Source: an uncultured Chromatiaceae bacterium (GTDB lineage: Bacteria; Pseudomonadota; Gammaproteobacteria; Enterobacterales; Alteromonadaceae). From it: a stretch of 9,633 nucleotides of DNA. The stretch is taken from NCBI GenBank assembly GCA_946482615.1, contig CAMLSF010000135.1, positions 1 through 9,633 on the forward strand. The letters run 5' to 3'. This document shows positions 1 through 5,506 of the stretch, one piece after another; the first letter of the stretch is position 1; every line of letters begins with the position of its first letter. The position numbers were made by a program, and so were the translations under genes. The notes beneath the pieces are model-generated. The model made no database searches. It saw only the letters and a program-made list of their open reading frames with translations, and was not told where the DNA came from.

Positions 1-42
1 AATTTGTTTCAGCAAGTATCTGATAAGTTAGAAAATAACTGA
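1..42 (+). CDS. C-terminal end of an unidentified upstream gene (partial)
   Basis: Frame 1 is open from the window edge and reads NLFQQVSDKLENN before a TGA at 40-42; the other two forward frames also stop early. The tail is polar and amphipathic, typical of a protein C-terminus, but 13 residues are too few to name a family. Support comes mainly from the hairpin with a T-rich tail that begins 9 bases after the stop, exactly where a gene end would place one. The gene would run in the same direction as the EAL-HDOD gene but is separated from it by that terminator. It could equally be chance open sequence. Confidence 0.45.
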   Translation, partial: NLFQQVSDKLENN

Positions 43-50
43 GACTCCGT

Positions 51-87
51 TTCCGGGCTATGCCATTCTTGGTTTGCCCGGAATTTT
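51..87 (+). terminator. Rho-independent terminator of the upstream gene
   Basis: A perfect 8-bp stem, TTCCGGGC (51-58) and GCCCGGAA (76-83), closes a 17-base loop and is followed by TTTT (84-87). The loop is long and the T-run short, so efficiency may be moderate. Its place just after the stop at 42 suits termination of the upstream gene. Confidence 0.6.
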
Positions 88-185
88 CCTGCTGTGCACC
101 TTGAAAAAATCTTTAGGGCCATAGTCATTTCCCACAGATCTTTGCTACATTGAAGCATGACTTCTGTTTAGCTGTTCAGGGACTT

Positions 186-1409
186 ATGTATTTTTACACT
201 GCGCGCCAACCTATTCTGGATAAAGACAAAAACCTGTTTGCCTATGAGCTTTTGTTCAGGGATGGTGTAGAAAACGTATTTCCTGAAGTCGACAGTAACG
301 AAGCCACGTCCAGAATGATCGAAGGCAGTCAGCTCAATTTAGGATTGGACGAGTTTTTGGGGGACAAGCCAGGCTTTATTAACTTTACGCTTGACTCCTT
401 ATTAAAAAAGTATCCTTCAATGTTGCCCTGTGAGCAGGTTGTGATCGAGATTCTCGAGACAGTACAACCCGGAAAACGTTTGTTGGCAGAATGTGAATCG
501 CTGAAAGCTCAGGGTTATATTCTGGCGCTGGATGATTATATTCATCAGCCGGTCTGGCGTCATTTTTACCCTCTGATCGACATTATTAAAATTGATTTCC
601 GCGCGACCAGTCTTGATACCATAATGCAAATCAAAGCGGCTATTAAGGATTTTCCCCATATCAAGCTGCTGGCGGAAAAAGTTGAAAGCAACGAGGAGTT
701 TTTGCAGGCACTGGATTTAGGTTTTGATTACTTTCAGGGCTATTTTTTCTCCCGTCCTGAAATGATGCAAAGCCGGGCTTTATCACCAGCTCAAATGACA
801 TTGGCCGAGTTGTTGTACGAAACAGCAAAAACAGAGATGGATTTAAATACCATCACCTCTGTATTTGAACGCGATGTACACCTCTCTTACAAACTACTGC
901 GTTACACCAACTCTGCTGTGTTTAAACGGCGCACCGACATAGCAACTATTAAACAAGCCATAGTGGTACTGGGTCAGGCTGAGCTGAAACGCTTTTTGTC
1001 TGTACTTTTTACAGCTCAGATCAGCAGTGATAAACCTGCAGAGCTGATGCGACTGGCCATGACCAGAGCTCGTTTTGCCGAAGATATTGCCAGACTTGCC
1101 GGCTTTCCTGAGGTATCCAAAGCCTTTTTGACCGGTATGATGTCGTTGATGGATGCGATTTTAGATGAACCTATGAGTTCGGTAATGAGTAAATTGCCTT
1201 TATCCAAAGATATTAAAGATGCACTGATCGATGGCATAGGGCCTATAGCGCAATTTCTGCAGCTGATTAAGTTTTATGAGCAGGCTGCCTGGGATGATGC
1301 CAATGCACTGATCCAGTCCCTCAAACTCGACAGTAAGTCTGTACCAGACGCTTATCATACGGCAGTGCAGTGGGCAAACGAACAAATGAAAGCGCTCGGC
1401 GACAACTGA
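186..1409 (+). CDS. EAL and HDOD domain signalling protein (YuxH/CdgJ type)
   Basis: This is a 407-residue cytoplasmic protein with no signal peptide or membrane segment. An EAL-type domain fills about residues 1-195: RQPILD then ELL (E21), NFT (N66), EILE (E88, E91), LDDY (D116, D117), KID (K135), AEKVE (E164, E167) and QGYFFSRP (Q184). An HDOD domain fills about 200-400. EAL domains bind or hydrolyse cyclic di-GMP; HDOD domains are non-catalytic HD relatives in signalling proteins. Most metal-ligand positions of active EAL enzymes seem present, but the usual loop after DD (FGTGYSS) is replaced by YIHQPVW, so activity is uncertain. I chose ATG 186 because its N-terminus (MYFYTARQPILD) fits the family and AGGGA lies just upstream (178-182). 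An in-frame TTG at 150 would add 12 residues but lacks a ribosome site. No convincing promoter was found between 88 and 185. Confidence 0.88.
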   Translation: MYFYTARQPILDKDKNLFAYELLFRDGVENVFPEVDSNEATSRMIEGSQLNLGLDEFLGDKPGFINFTLDSLLKKYPSMLPCEQVVIEILETVQPGKRLLAECESLKAQGYILALDDYIHQPVWRHFYPLIDIIKIDFRATSLDTIMQIKAAIKDFPHIKLLAEKVESNEEFLQALDLGFDYFQGYFFSRPEMMQSRALSPAQMTLAELLYETAKTEMDLNTITSVFERDVHLSYKLLRYTNSAVFKRRTDIATIKQAIVVLGQAELKRFLSVLFTAQISSDKPAELMRLAMTRARFAEDIARLAGFPEVSKAFLTGMMSLMDAILDEPMSSVMSKLPLSKDIKDALIDGIGPIAQFLQLIKFYEQAAWDDANALIQSLKLDSKSVPDAYHTAVQWANEQMKALGDN

Positions 1410-1425
1410 CGAGCGCTTATCTTTT
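1390..1425. terminator. Shared hairpin between convergent genes
   Basis: A perfect 9-bp inverted repeat, AAGCGCTCG (1390-1398) and CGAGCGCTT (1410-1418), encloses the EAL-HDOD stop codon (1407-1409). On the plus strand it is followed by ATCTTTT. On the minus strand the bases after the stem (TCATTTGTT) are moderately T-rich. It lies between two genes that face each other 18 bp apart, so it probably terminates both. Confidence 0.65.
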
Positions 1426-1427
1426 GC

Positions 1428-1742
1428 TTAAAAACTAACGTGTTCAGCTACTTTAGCCGCTAATTTATCGCCAATACCTTTGACTTCTGTCAGCTGCTTT
1501 TGATCTTTGATCGGGCCATTGGCACTGATATAGTCTTTGATGGCCTGAGCTTTTTTTTCACCTATCCCAGGCACTGCAACCAGTTGCTCTATCGATGCCT
1601 GATTAATATTCAGCTTGGCTTTATCAGCCACTTTAGCTGCGGCAGGGACAGACAATGGGGCTTTCGCCAGTTCTTGAGCCAGGGTCAGATTCACTGCACA
1701 GGCCAGACTGGCCACGACTGCTGCAACGAGTGCGATCTTCAT
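1428..1742 (-). CDS. comEA: ComEA-like helix-hairpin-helix DNA-binding protein
   Basis: This is a 104-residue exported protein. A signal peptide covers about residues 1-22 (K2, hydrophobic core, likely signal peptidase I cut after LTLA). C15 could suggest a lipoprotein, but the residues before it do not fit a good lipobox. An Ala/Lys/Pro linker follows, then a tandem helix-hairpin-helix domain (about 43-104) with VPGIGEKKAQAI (57-68) and VKGIGDKLAAKV (87-98). ComEA proteins bind incoming double-stranded DNA in the periplasm during natural transformation, and single-domain forms of about 100 residues are common in Gammaproteobacteria. The start has a strong ribosome site (AGGAG, about 1753-1757 on the opposite strand). 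No other competence gene is nearby, so a role in transformation is inferred from the family alone. The upstream leader could fold (see 1767-1831). Confidence 0.9.
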   Translation of the reverse strand: MKIALVAAVVASLACAVNLTLAQELAKAPLSVPAAAKVADKAKLNINQASIEQLVAVPGIGEKKAQAIKDYISANGPIKDQKQLTEVKGIGDKLAAKVAEHVSF

Positions 1743-1766
1743 AGTGTTCTCTCCTTTTAACAGTTT

Positions 1767-1831
1767 TTTGCCTTCTCACTGTGTTACTGAAGGTTGTTGT
1801 CAGTCACTACAATCCGGTAAACGAAGGCAAA
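1767..1831 (-). promoter_or_regulatory. Possible structured mRNA leader of comEA
   Basis: Read on the minus strand, TTTGCCTTC (1831-1823) pairs perfectly over 9 bp with GAAGGCAAA (1775-1767). Inside, GTGACTGA pairs with TCAGT-AA-CAC, giving 8 bp with a 2-base bulge. The outer stem ends about 10 bases before the comEA ribosome site. It matches no riboswitch I recognise, and whether the transcript starts far enough upstream to include it is unknown. Confidence 0.3.
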
Positions 1832-2010
1832 GAAACCACTTTGAGTTGCAACCTCGTCACTAAAGATAGTCAAAATACAACTTAATGCATCATTATTTTT
1901 ACATATTTTAAACAAATAATTCCAATGTAGTGGGGTTACGGCACAACAGCAGAGGATTGAAGTATCTGCACCATAACAAGCAACAAAACTGCTGCAGTGA
2001 AAACCGTGGT

Positions 2011-2039
2011 ATTCAGCAAGAATTCAGTCCTTAGTCCTT
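2011..2039 (+). promoter_or_regulatory. Candidate response-regulator binding repeats
   Basis: ATTCAG occurs at 2011-2016 and again at 2022-2027, a hexamer-N5-hexamer arrangement with an 11-bp period. It runs straight into a tandem 7-bp repeat, AGTCCTT at 2026-2032 and 2033-2039. OmpR/PhoB-family regulators bind direct hexamer repeats with this spacing, and PhoP boxes share the layout, although the hexamer differs from the enteric GGTTTA or TGTTTA. The site lies about 45 bp upstream of the candidate -35, suiting an activator. Autoregulation is inference. Confidence 0.3.
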
Positions 2040-2070
2040 ATACTTTCAACGATTTGTCTGATGTTAAGGA

Positions 2071-2099
2071 TTGCCGCAGCAGGCAGAGTGTTTTAGCAT
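2071..2099 (+). promoter_or_regulatory. Candidate sigma-70 promoter of the phoP-phoQ-lprI-like operon
   Basis: TTGCCG (2071-2076) and TAGCAT (2094-2099) are separated by an ideal 17-base spacer. Each matches the consensus at four of six positions, so this would be a moderate promoter that could depend on an activator. Transcription would start near 2106, about 33 bases before the phoP-like ATG. Confidence 0.4.
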
Positions 2100-2138
2100 A
2101 ACCCCACTTTGTCTTTGCCCATACCAAAAGGAAGTCCC

Positions 2139-2816
2139 ATGCGTTTATTAGTTGTTGAAGACGAGAGCTTATTGGCGGAACAAATCCGTGAACATTTGGT
2201 GCAGCAGCAATTTAGTGTGGACCTGGCTCATGATGGAGCCGACGGCTGGTTTAAGCTAAGCGAGTACCCTTACGATTTGGCCATTATTGATATAGGTCTG
2301 CCAAAAATGGATGGTCTGAGCCTGATTCGTAAAGCTCGTCAACATGATATTAAAACTCCGATCATAGTGTTAACGGCCCGTGGCAACTGGCAGGATAAAG
2401 TTGAAGGTTTAGATGCTGGTGCAGATGACTACCTGACTAAACCATTTCACACAGAAGAGCTGTTGGCCCGCATAAATGCCTTAATCCGCCGCGCTGCAGG
2501 TCAGCCAGATCCTATGCTGCATTCTGGACCTGTCAGGCTCAACAGCAGAACTCAGCAGGTATGGTTAGGTGAAGATGAAGTCAGTCTGACGGCTTATGAA
2601 TACAAGGTACTGGAGTACTTTATGCATAATCCAAATAAAGTCATTTCTAAAACTGAACTGACCGAGCATATTTATGATCAGGATTTTGATCTGGACAGCA
2701 ATGTGATTGAGGTTTTTGTGTTGCGTCTGCGGAAAAAACTCGATCCGGATGGAGAATTAAAACCTATAGAAACTCTGCGTGGCCGCGGTTACCGTTTCAC
2801 TATGGTTGTCAGCTAA
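2139..2816 (+). CDS. phoP: PhoP-like OmpR-family response regulator
   Basis: This 225-residue regulator has a receiver domain (about 1-115) and a winged-helix DNA-binding domain (about 128-222). The receiver shows the acidic pocket E7/D8, phosphoacceptor D51 in AIIDIGLP, T79 and K101 in TKPF. Its stretch LTARGNWQDKVEGLDAGADD is close to enteric PhoP, and the DNA-binding domain ends with RGRGYRF. Length agrees with E. coli PhoP (223). The start is ATG 2139, preceded by AAGGAAG (2128-2134) and matching the usual MRxLVVED beginning; an in-frame TTG at 2109 would add ten atypical residues. The stop is followed directly by the kinase ATG (TAAATG), so the two are co-transcribed and probably translationally coupled. 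Naming it PhoP rests on sequence resemblance and the partner kinase; its regulon here is unknown. Confidence 0.87.
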   Translation: MRLLVVEDESLLAEQIREHLVQQQFSVDLAHDGADGWFKLSEYPYDLAIIDIGLPKMDGLSLIRKARQHDIKTPIIVLTARGNWQDKVEGLDAGADDYLTKPFHTEELLARINALIRRAAGQPDPMLHSGPVRLNSRTQQVWLGEDEVSLTAYEYKVLEYFMHNPNKVISKTELTEHIYDQDFDLDSNVIEVFVLRLRKKLDPDGELKPIETLRGRGYRFTMVVS

Positions 2817-4139
2817 ATGCAGTTATCGCTCAAGGTCCGTCAAGGTATTATCAGCCTGTTTTTATTGTTCTTTTTGCTACCCAGTTCATTTTTTGCGATA
2901 GAACAGGCTTTTTATACCCAACTGCTGACCAGCACTGAGCAAAAACTTGAAGTACATATGTACTCCATTTTAGCTGAGGTCCAACCTACTGATGATAAAG
3001 TGGAGCTAAGTAATAATCTGCTGCCTCCGGATTTTTACCGCCCGGATTCAGGGCTAGCCGCTTTTATTACCAGCGAAAACGAGTTGTTATGGCAATCTGA
3101 CTCATCGATTAACCAACAATTTGATCCCCCCACTCACCAGATTTTGCCTGCCTCTCATGAATTCGTGTTGATGGAACAGTATCAGCAAAAATATTGGGTA
3201 TTGTCCTTTTCGGTACTGTTTGACTTAGGTGACAATACCCTGCCCTTGACCATTCATGTGGTACAGAATGATCAGTTGTTGCAGGAGCCACTAAAAGCCT
3301 TCCGTAAAACCTTAAGTCAGTGGTTTATCGGTATAGCACTGGTTCTGATAGGCTTAACTTTATTGGCTTATTACTGGATCACTAAACCACTCACCTCTTT
3401 GGATAAAGAAATCCATAAACTCGAAAGTGGCCAGCAAGAGCAGCTGCTGCACGATTACCCTGCAGAATTAAATAAAATTAAAGAAGATTTAAACCTGCTG
3501 CTGGCGAATCAAAACCGACAAAAGCAGCGTTACCGGCATCATTTAAGTGATTTAGCTCATGCCTTAAAAACACCTATAGCTGTGCTGAGAACGTCCAAAC
3601 TGTCAGAACAACCTGAACTGCGGGAGCAACTGGATAGAATCACCGGCATGATAGAACACCAGTTAAAACGTGCTGCGAGCTCAGGCCAGGATTTGTGGCA
3701 TAAACAAATTAAAGTCAAACCTCTTATCGACAAACTGGAACAGGCTCTAAGCAAAATTTATCGGGATAAAGGCTGCCAGATTGAAATCCATTGCACAGAT
3801 CAGGTGGTATTTCGGGGTGATGAAACTGATTTAATGGAGATCCTGGGTAACCTGCTCGACAACGCCTGCAAAGCCTGTAATCACAGAGTCAAAATTAATG
3901 CTTTTGGTAAACCTTTACAGCTGGATATTGAAGACGATGGTCCTGGCATACCTGCAGATAAAAGAGAAGAGTTGTTTCAGCGAGGCACCCGGCTGGATAC
4001 ATACAAAGAAGGACATGGTGTAGGTCTTTCTATAGTCTCTGAGCTGGTCAAATCCTACTCAGGTGAACTGCAGGTTTCTCAAAGCCCATTAGGGGGCGCC
4101 CGTTTTGTTATCCGCTTTCCGGAGTCAGGAATAAAATGA
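2817..4139 (+). CDS. phoQ: PhoQ-like membrane sensor histidine kinase
   Basis: This 440-residue inner-membrane kinase has TM1 at about 9-28, a periplasmic sensor at about 29-167, TM2 at about 168-187, then HAMP (about 188-235), HisKA and HATPase domains. The phosphoacceptor is H248 in DLAHALKTP, almost identical to the E. coli PhoQ H-box. ATP-binding motifs are N345/N349 in GNLLDNA, DDGPGIP (373-379) and GHGVGLS (399-405). The stretch RGTRLDT also matches PhoQ, as does LGGAR near the C-terminus. It is shorter than E. coli PhoQ (486), and I see no counterpart of the acidic run EDDDDAE that the enteric sensor uses to bind divalent cations at the membrane, so the signal may differ. It starts right after the phoP stop without a clear ribosome site of its own, suggesting coupling, and its stop overlaps the next start (ATGA). 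Confidence 0.87.
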   Translation: MQLSLKVRQGIISLFLLFFLLPSSFFAIEQAFYTQLLTSTEQKLEVHMYSILAEVQPTDDKVELSNNLLPPDFYRPDSGLAAFITSENELLWQSDSSINQQFDPPTHQILPASHEFVLMEQYQQKYWVLSFSVLFDLGDNTLPLTIHVVQNDQLLQEPLKAFRKTLSQWFIGIALVLIGLTLLAYYWITKPLTSLDKEIHKLESGQQEQLLHDYPAELNKIKEDLNLLLANQNRQKQRYRHHLSDLAHALKTPIAVLRTSKLSEQPELREQLDRITGMIEHQLKRAASSGQDLWHKQIKVKPLIDKLEQALSKIYRDKGCQIEIHCTDQVVFRGDETDLMEILGNLLDNACKACNHRVKINAFGKPLQLDIEDDGPGIPADKREELFQRGTRLDTYKEGHGVGLSIVSELVKSYSGELQVSQSPLGGARFVIRFPESGIK

Positions 4140-4528
4140 TAAAACCTTTGTTGCTTTTAACCTTCATCAGCATATTTCCACTGAGCGCCCAACAAAGCTG
4201 TGATCCACAAAAGCAGAACAAAGTCGACTATATGCAATGTCTGGATCAACAGCTGGAGCAAACCAGACGTGAACTCACAACCTGGGAAAACAACCATCTG
4301 TTTAAGCTGGAACAGCAGGCCAGCAGTACTGGTCGTAAGGATGGTCTGAAATTATTTAATAAGGCCCGTCAAAGCTTTGAGCTGTACACTGAACAGGACT
4401 GTCGCTGGCAATTTATCGGTCAGCTACCAGATAATAAAGCCGCCAGTGCCTCCTACAAACAATGCCAGTTGTATCACCTCAAACAACGCATCGAATTATT
4501 AAAGCAGATCCATACGGAACCTGACTAA
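4136..4528 (+). CDS. Secreted LprI/DUF1311-like small protein
   Basis: This is a 130-residue exported protein. The signal peptide is about residues 1-18 (K3, hydrophobic core, LSA before the cut), leaving a mature protein of about 112 residues. Four cysteines (C22, C35, C89, C110) could form two disulfides. Spacing and flanking motifs (YMQCLDQQLEQT, ARQSFELYTEQDC, YKQCQLYHLKQRIELL) resemble the LprI N-terminal domain family (PF07007), which has a conserved W/F-x-x-Y-R-x-x-C pattern and a late Cys before an RIxxL helix. A member from Mycobacterium tuberculosis inhibits lysozyme, but the family is broad, so lysozyme inhibition here is a hypothesis. The start overlaps the kinase stop (ATGA) and has AGGA at 4127-4130, so it belongs to the phoP-phoQ-like operon. 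No obvious terminator follows in the 78-bp gap before the next gene, so read-through is possible. Confidence 0.72.
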   Translation: MIKPLLLLTFISIFPLSAQQSCDPQKQNKVDYMQCLDQQLEQTRRELTTWENNHLFKLEQQASSTGRKDGLKLFNKARQSFELYTEQDCRWQFIGQLPDNKAASASYKQCQLYHLKQRIELLKQIHTEPD

Positions 4529-4606
4529 ACCACAATATGCCACACAACCGTATTAAAGCACTTATACTTGGCTATATTCGGTAGCTTATCCTTGTGGGGA
4601 CATTGG

Positions 4607-5500
4607 ATGAAGATTTTAATCACAGGTGCGACCGGGCTGATTGGTCGTGCGCTCGTGGCACAGTGGCAAGGCCAGCATCAGTTGTATATCCTCAGTCGCT
4701 CCGTTGCCAAAGCCAGAGAAATTCTGGCCATTGACGCCAGCTATGACCAGTCTCTTGATGACATCGATTTAAATCAGATTGATGCAGTGATCAATCTGGC
4801 AGGTGAACCTATAGCAGACAAGCGCTGGACCGAATTGCAGAAACAGAAAATTTGTCAAAGTCGCTGGCAGCTCACTGAAACTCTGGCAGAAAAAATTCAA
4901 CAATGCGCAACCCCACCCAAAGTTCTGATCAGCGGTTCAGCCATAGGCTTTTACGGCCGTCAGGGCAATACAGTGGTCACAGAAGAGCACAGTTCTTTTT
5001 ACCCTGAGTTCAGCCATGATATTTGTGCCCGATGGGAAAATCTGGCGCAGCGTGCAGCAGGAGCCAAAACCAGGGTTTGCTTACTGCGTACAGGCATAGT
5101 GCTCAGTGGTAAAGGTGGAGCTCTTGCCAAGATGCTGCCGTTGTTTAAATTGGGTTTAGGCGGGCCCATTGGCGACGGCCAGCAGTTTATGTCCTGGATC
5201 CATCTGGATGATATGGTGCGTCTGATTGATTTTTTACTACAACATGATGATTTAAGCGGACCTTTTAACGCTACAGCCCCCCGACCTGTCAGCAATAAAC
5301 AATTTAGTCAGCTGTTAGCTGAACGTTTTGGTAAAAAGGCACCTTTTACGGTGCCAGCTTTTGTACTGCGGTTGGCTTTTGGCGAAATGGCCGATATCCT
5401 GCTCTATGGTCAAAATGTCCAGCCGAAACGTTTAGTGGACAGAGGTTTTCAGTTCCATTACCCACAACTCAAAGAGGCTTTTAACGCCCTTCAGTTCTGA
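4607..5500 (+). CDS. yfcH: YfcH-type NAD(P)-dependent epimerase (TIGR01777, DUF1731)
   Basis: This 297-residue cytoplasmic protein equals E. coli YfcH in length. An N-terminal Rossmann fold carries the dinucleotide loop GATGLIG (7-13). Family signatures follow: NLAGEPIADKRW (63-74), ISGSAIGFYG (108-117), RVCLLRTG (156-163), LGLGGPIGDGQQ (182-193) and WIHLDDM (197-203). The C-terminal DUF1731 segment is about 248-294, including PKRLVDRGF (273-281). It is an extended SDR relative; Y116 is not followed by the usual lysine of a YxxxK pair, as in other YfcH proteins. The substrate is unknown in the family. ATG 4607 was chosen because MKILITGATGLIG is the standard N-terminus and GGGGA lies at 4596-4600; a TTG at 4568 would add 13 atypical residues. 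The 3' end overlaps convergent ybbP by 10 bp. It may be read from the upstream operon or a weak local promoter. Confidence 0.9.
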   Translation: MKILITGATGLIGRALVAQWQGQHQLYILSRSVAKAREILAIDASYDQSLDDIDLNQIDAVINLAGEPIADKRWTELQKQKICQSRWQLTETLAEKIQQCATPPKVLISGSAIGFYGRQGNTVVTEEHSSFYPEFSHDICARWENLAQRAAGAKTRVCLLRTGIVLSGKGGALAKMLPLFKLGLGGPIGDGQQFMSWIHLDDMVRLIDFLLQHDDLSGPFNATAPRPVSNKQFSQLLAERFGKKAPFTVPAFVLRLAFGEMADILLYGQNVQPKRLVDRGFQFHYPQLKEAFNALQF

Positions 5501-5506
5501 AGGGCG
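5485..5506. terminator. Palindrome spanning both stop codons of convergent yfcH and ybbP
   Basis: CGCCCTTCAG (5485-5494) and CTGAAGGGCG (5497-5506) form a perfect 10-bp inverted repeat around a 2-base centre; as RNA it would fold with 8 bp and a 6-base loop. Both stop codons (TGA 5498-5500 plus; TGA 5493-5491 minus) lie inside it. Neither side has a proper T-run, so it may act as a weak two-way terminator or protect 3' ends. Confidence 0.45.

Larger units (their letters stand above)
1929..2108. repeat. Long-range 10-bp inverted repeat flanking the promoter region
   Basis: AGTGGGGTTA (1929-1938) and its exact reverse complement TAACCCCACT (2099-2108) lie 160 bases apart. The right arm covers the last base of the candidate -10 element and the predicted transcription start of the phoP-like operon. 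The arms could be operator half-sites for a looping regulator or a chance match. No target-site duplication or internal transposase suggests a mobile element. Confidence 0.4.
1743..2138. other. 396-bp divergent intergenic control region
   Basis: No credible gene was found on either strand; the longest ATG reading frames are about 12 codons and lack ribosome sites. The region separates comEA (minus) from the phoP-like operon (plus). It contains a foldable comEA leader (1767-1831), an 8-bp palindrome GTTGCAAC (1845-1852), an A+T-rich block (about 1866-1925), a 10-bp inverted repeat with arms 160 bases apart, short direct repeats (2011-2039) and a candidate promoter (2071-2099). No clear sigma-70 promoter for comEA was found. 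Confidence 0.7.

Noticed and set aside
1500..1760. 86-codon plus-strand open frame
   Set aside because: It is antisense to comEA, which has a signal peptide, two helix-hairpin-helix motifs and a good ribosome site; the plus-strand product resembles nothing.
1847..1861. CRP-like site upstream of comEA (TTGCA-N6-TCACT)
   Set aside because: The left half matches the TGTGA half-site poorly, and the competence-type CRP core (TGCGA/TCGCA) is absent.
2061..2096. Short frame MLRIAAAGRVF as a possible leader peptide before the phoP-like gene
   Set aside because: It has no ribosome site and overlaps the candidate promoter, so it would not be transcribed from it.
1929..2108. Miniature inverted-repeat transposable element bounded by the 10-bp arms
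   Set aside because: There is no flanking target duplication, the arms are only 10 bp, and the inner sequence holds a plausible promoter for the downstream operon.
4999..5295. 98-codon minus-strand open frame
   Set aside because: It lies wholly within yfcH, whose protein is clearly conserved in the other direction; the minus product is rich in S, P and R with no recognisable domain.
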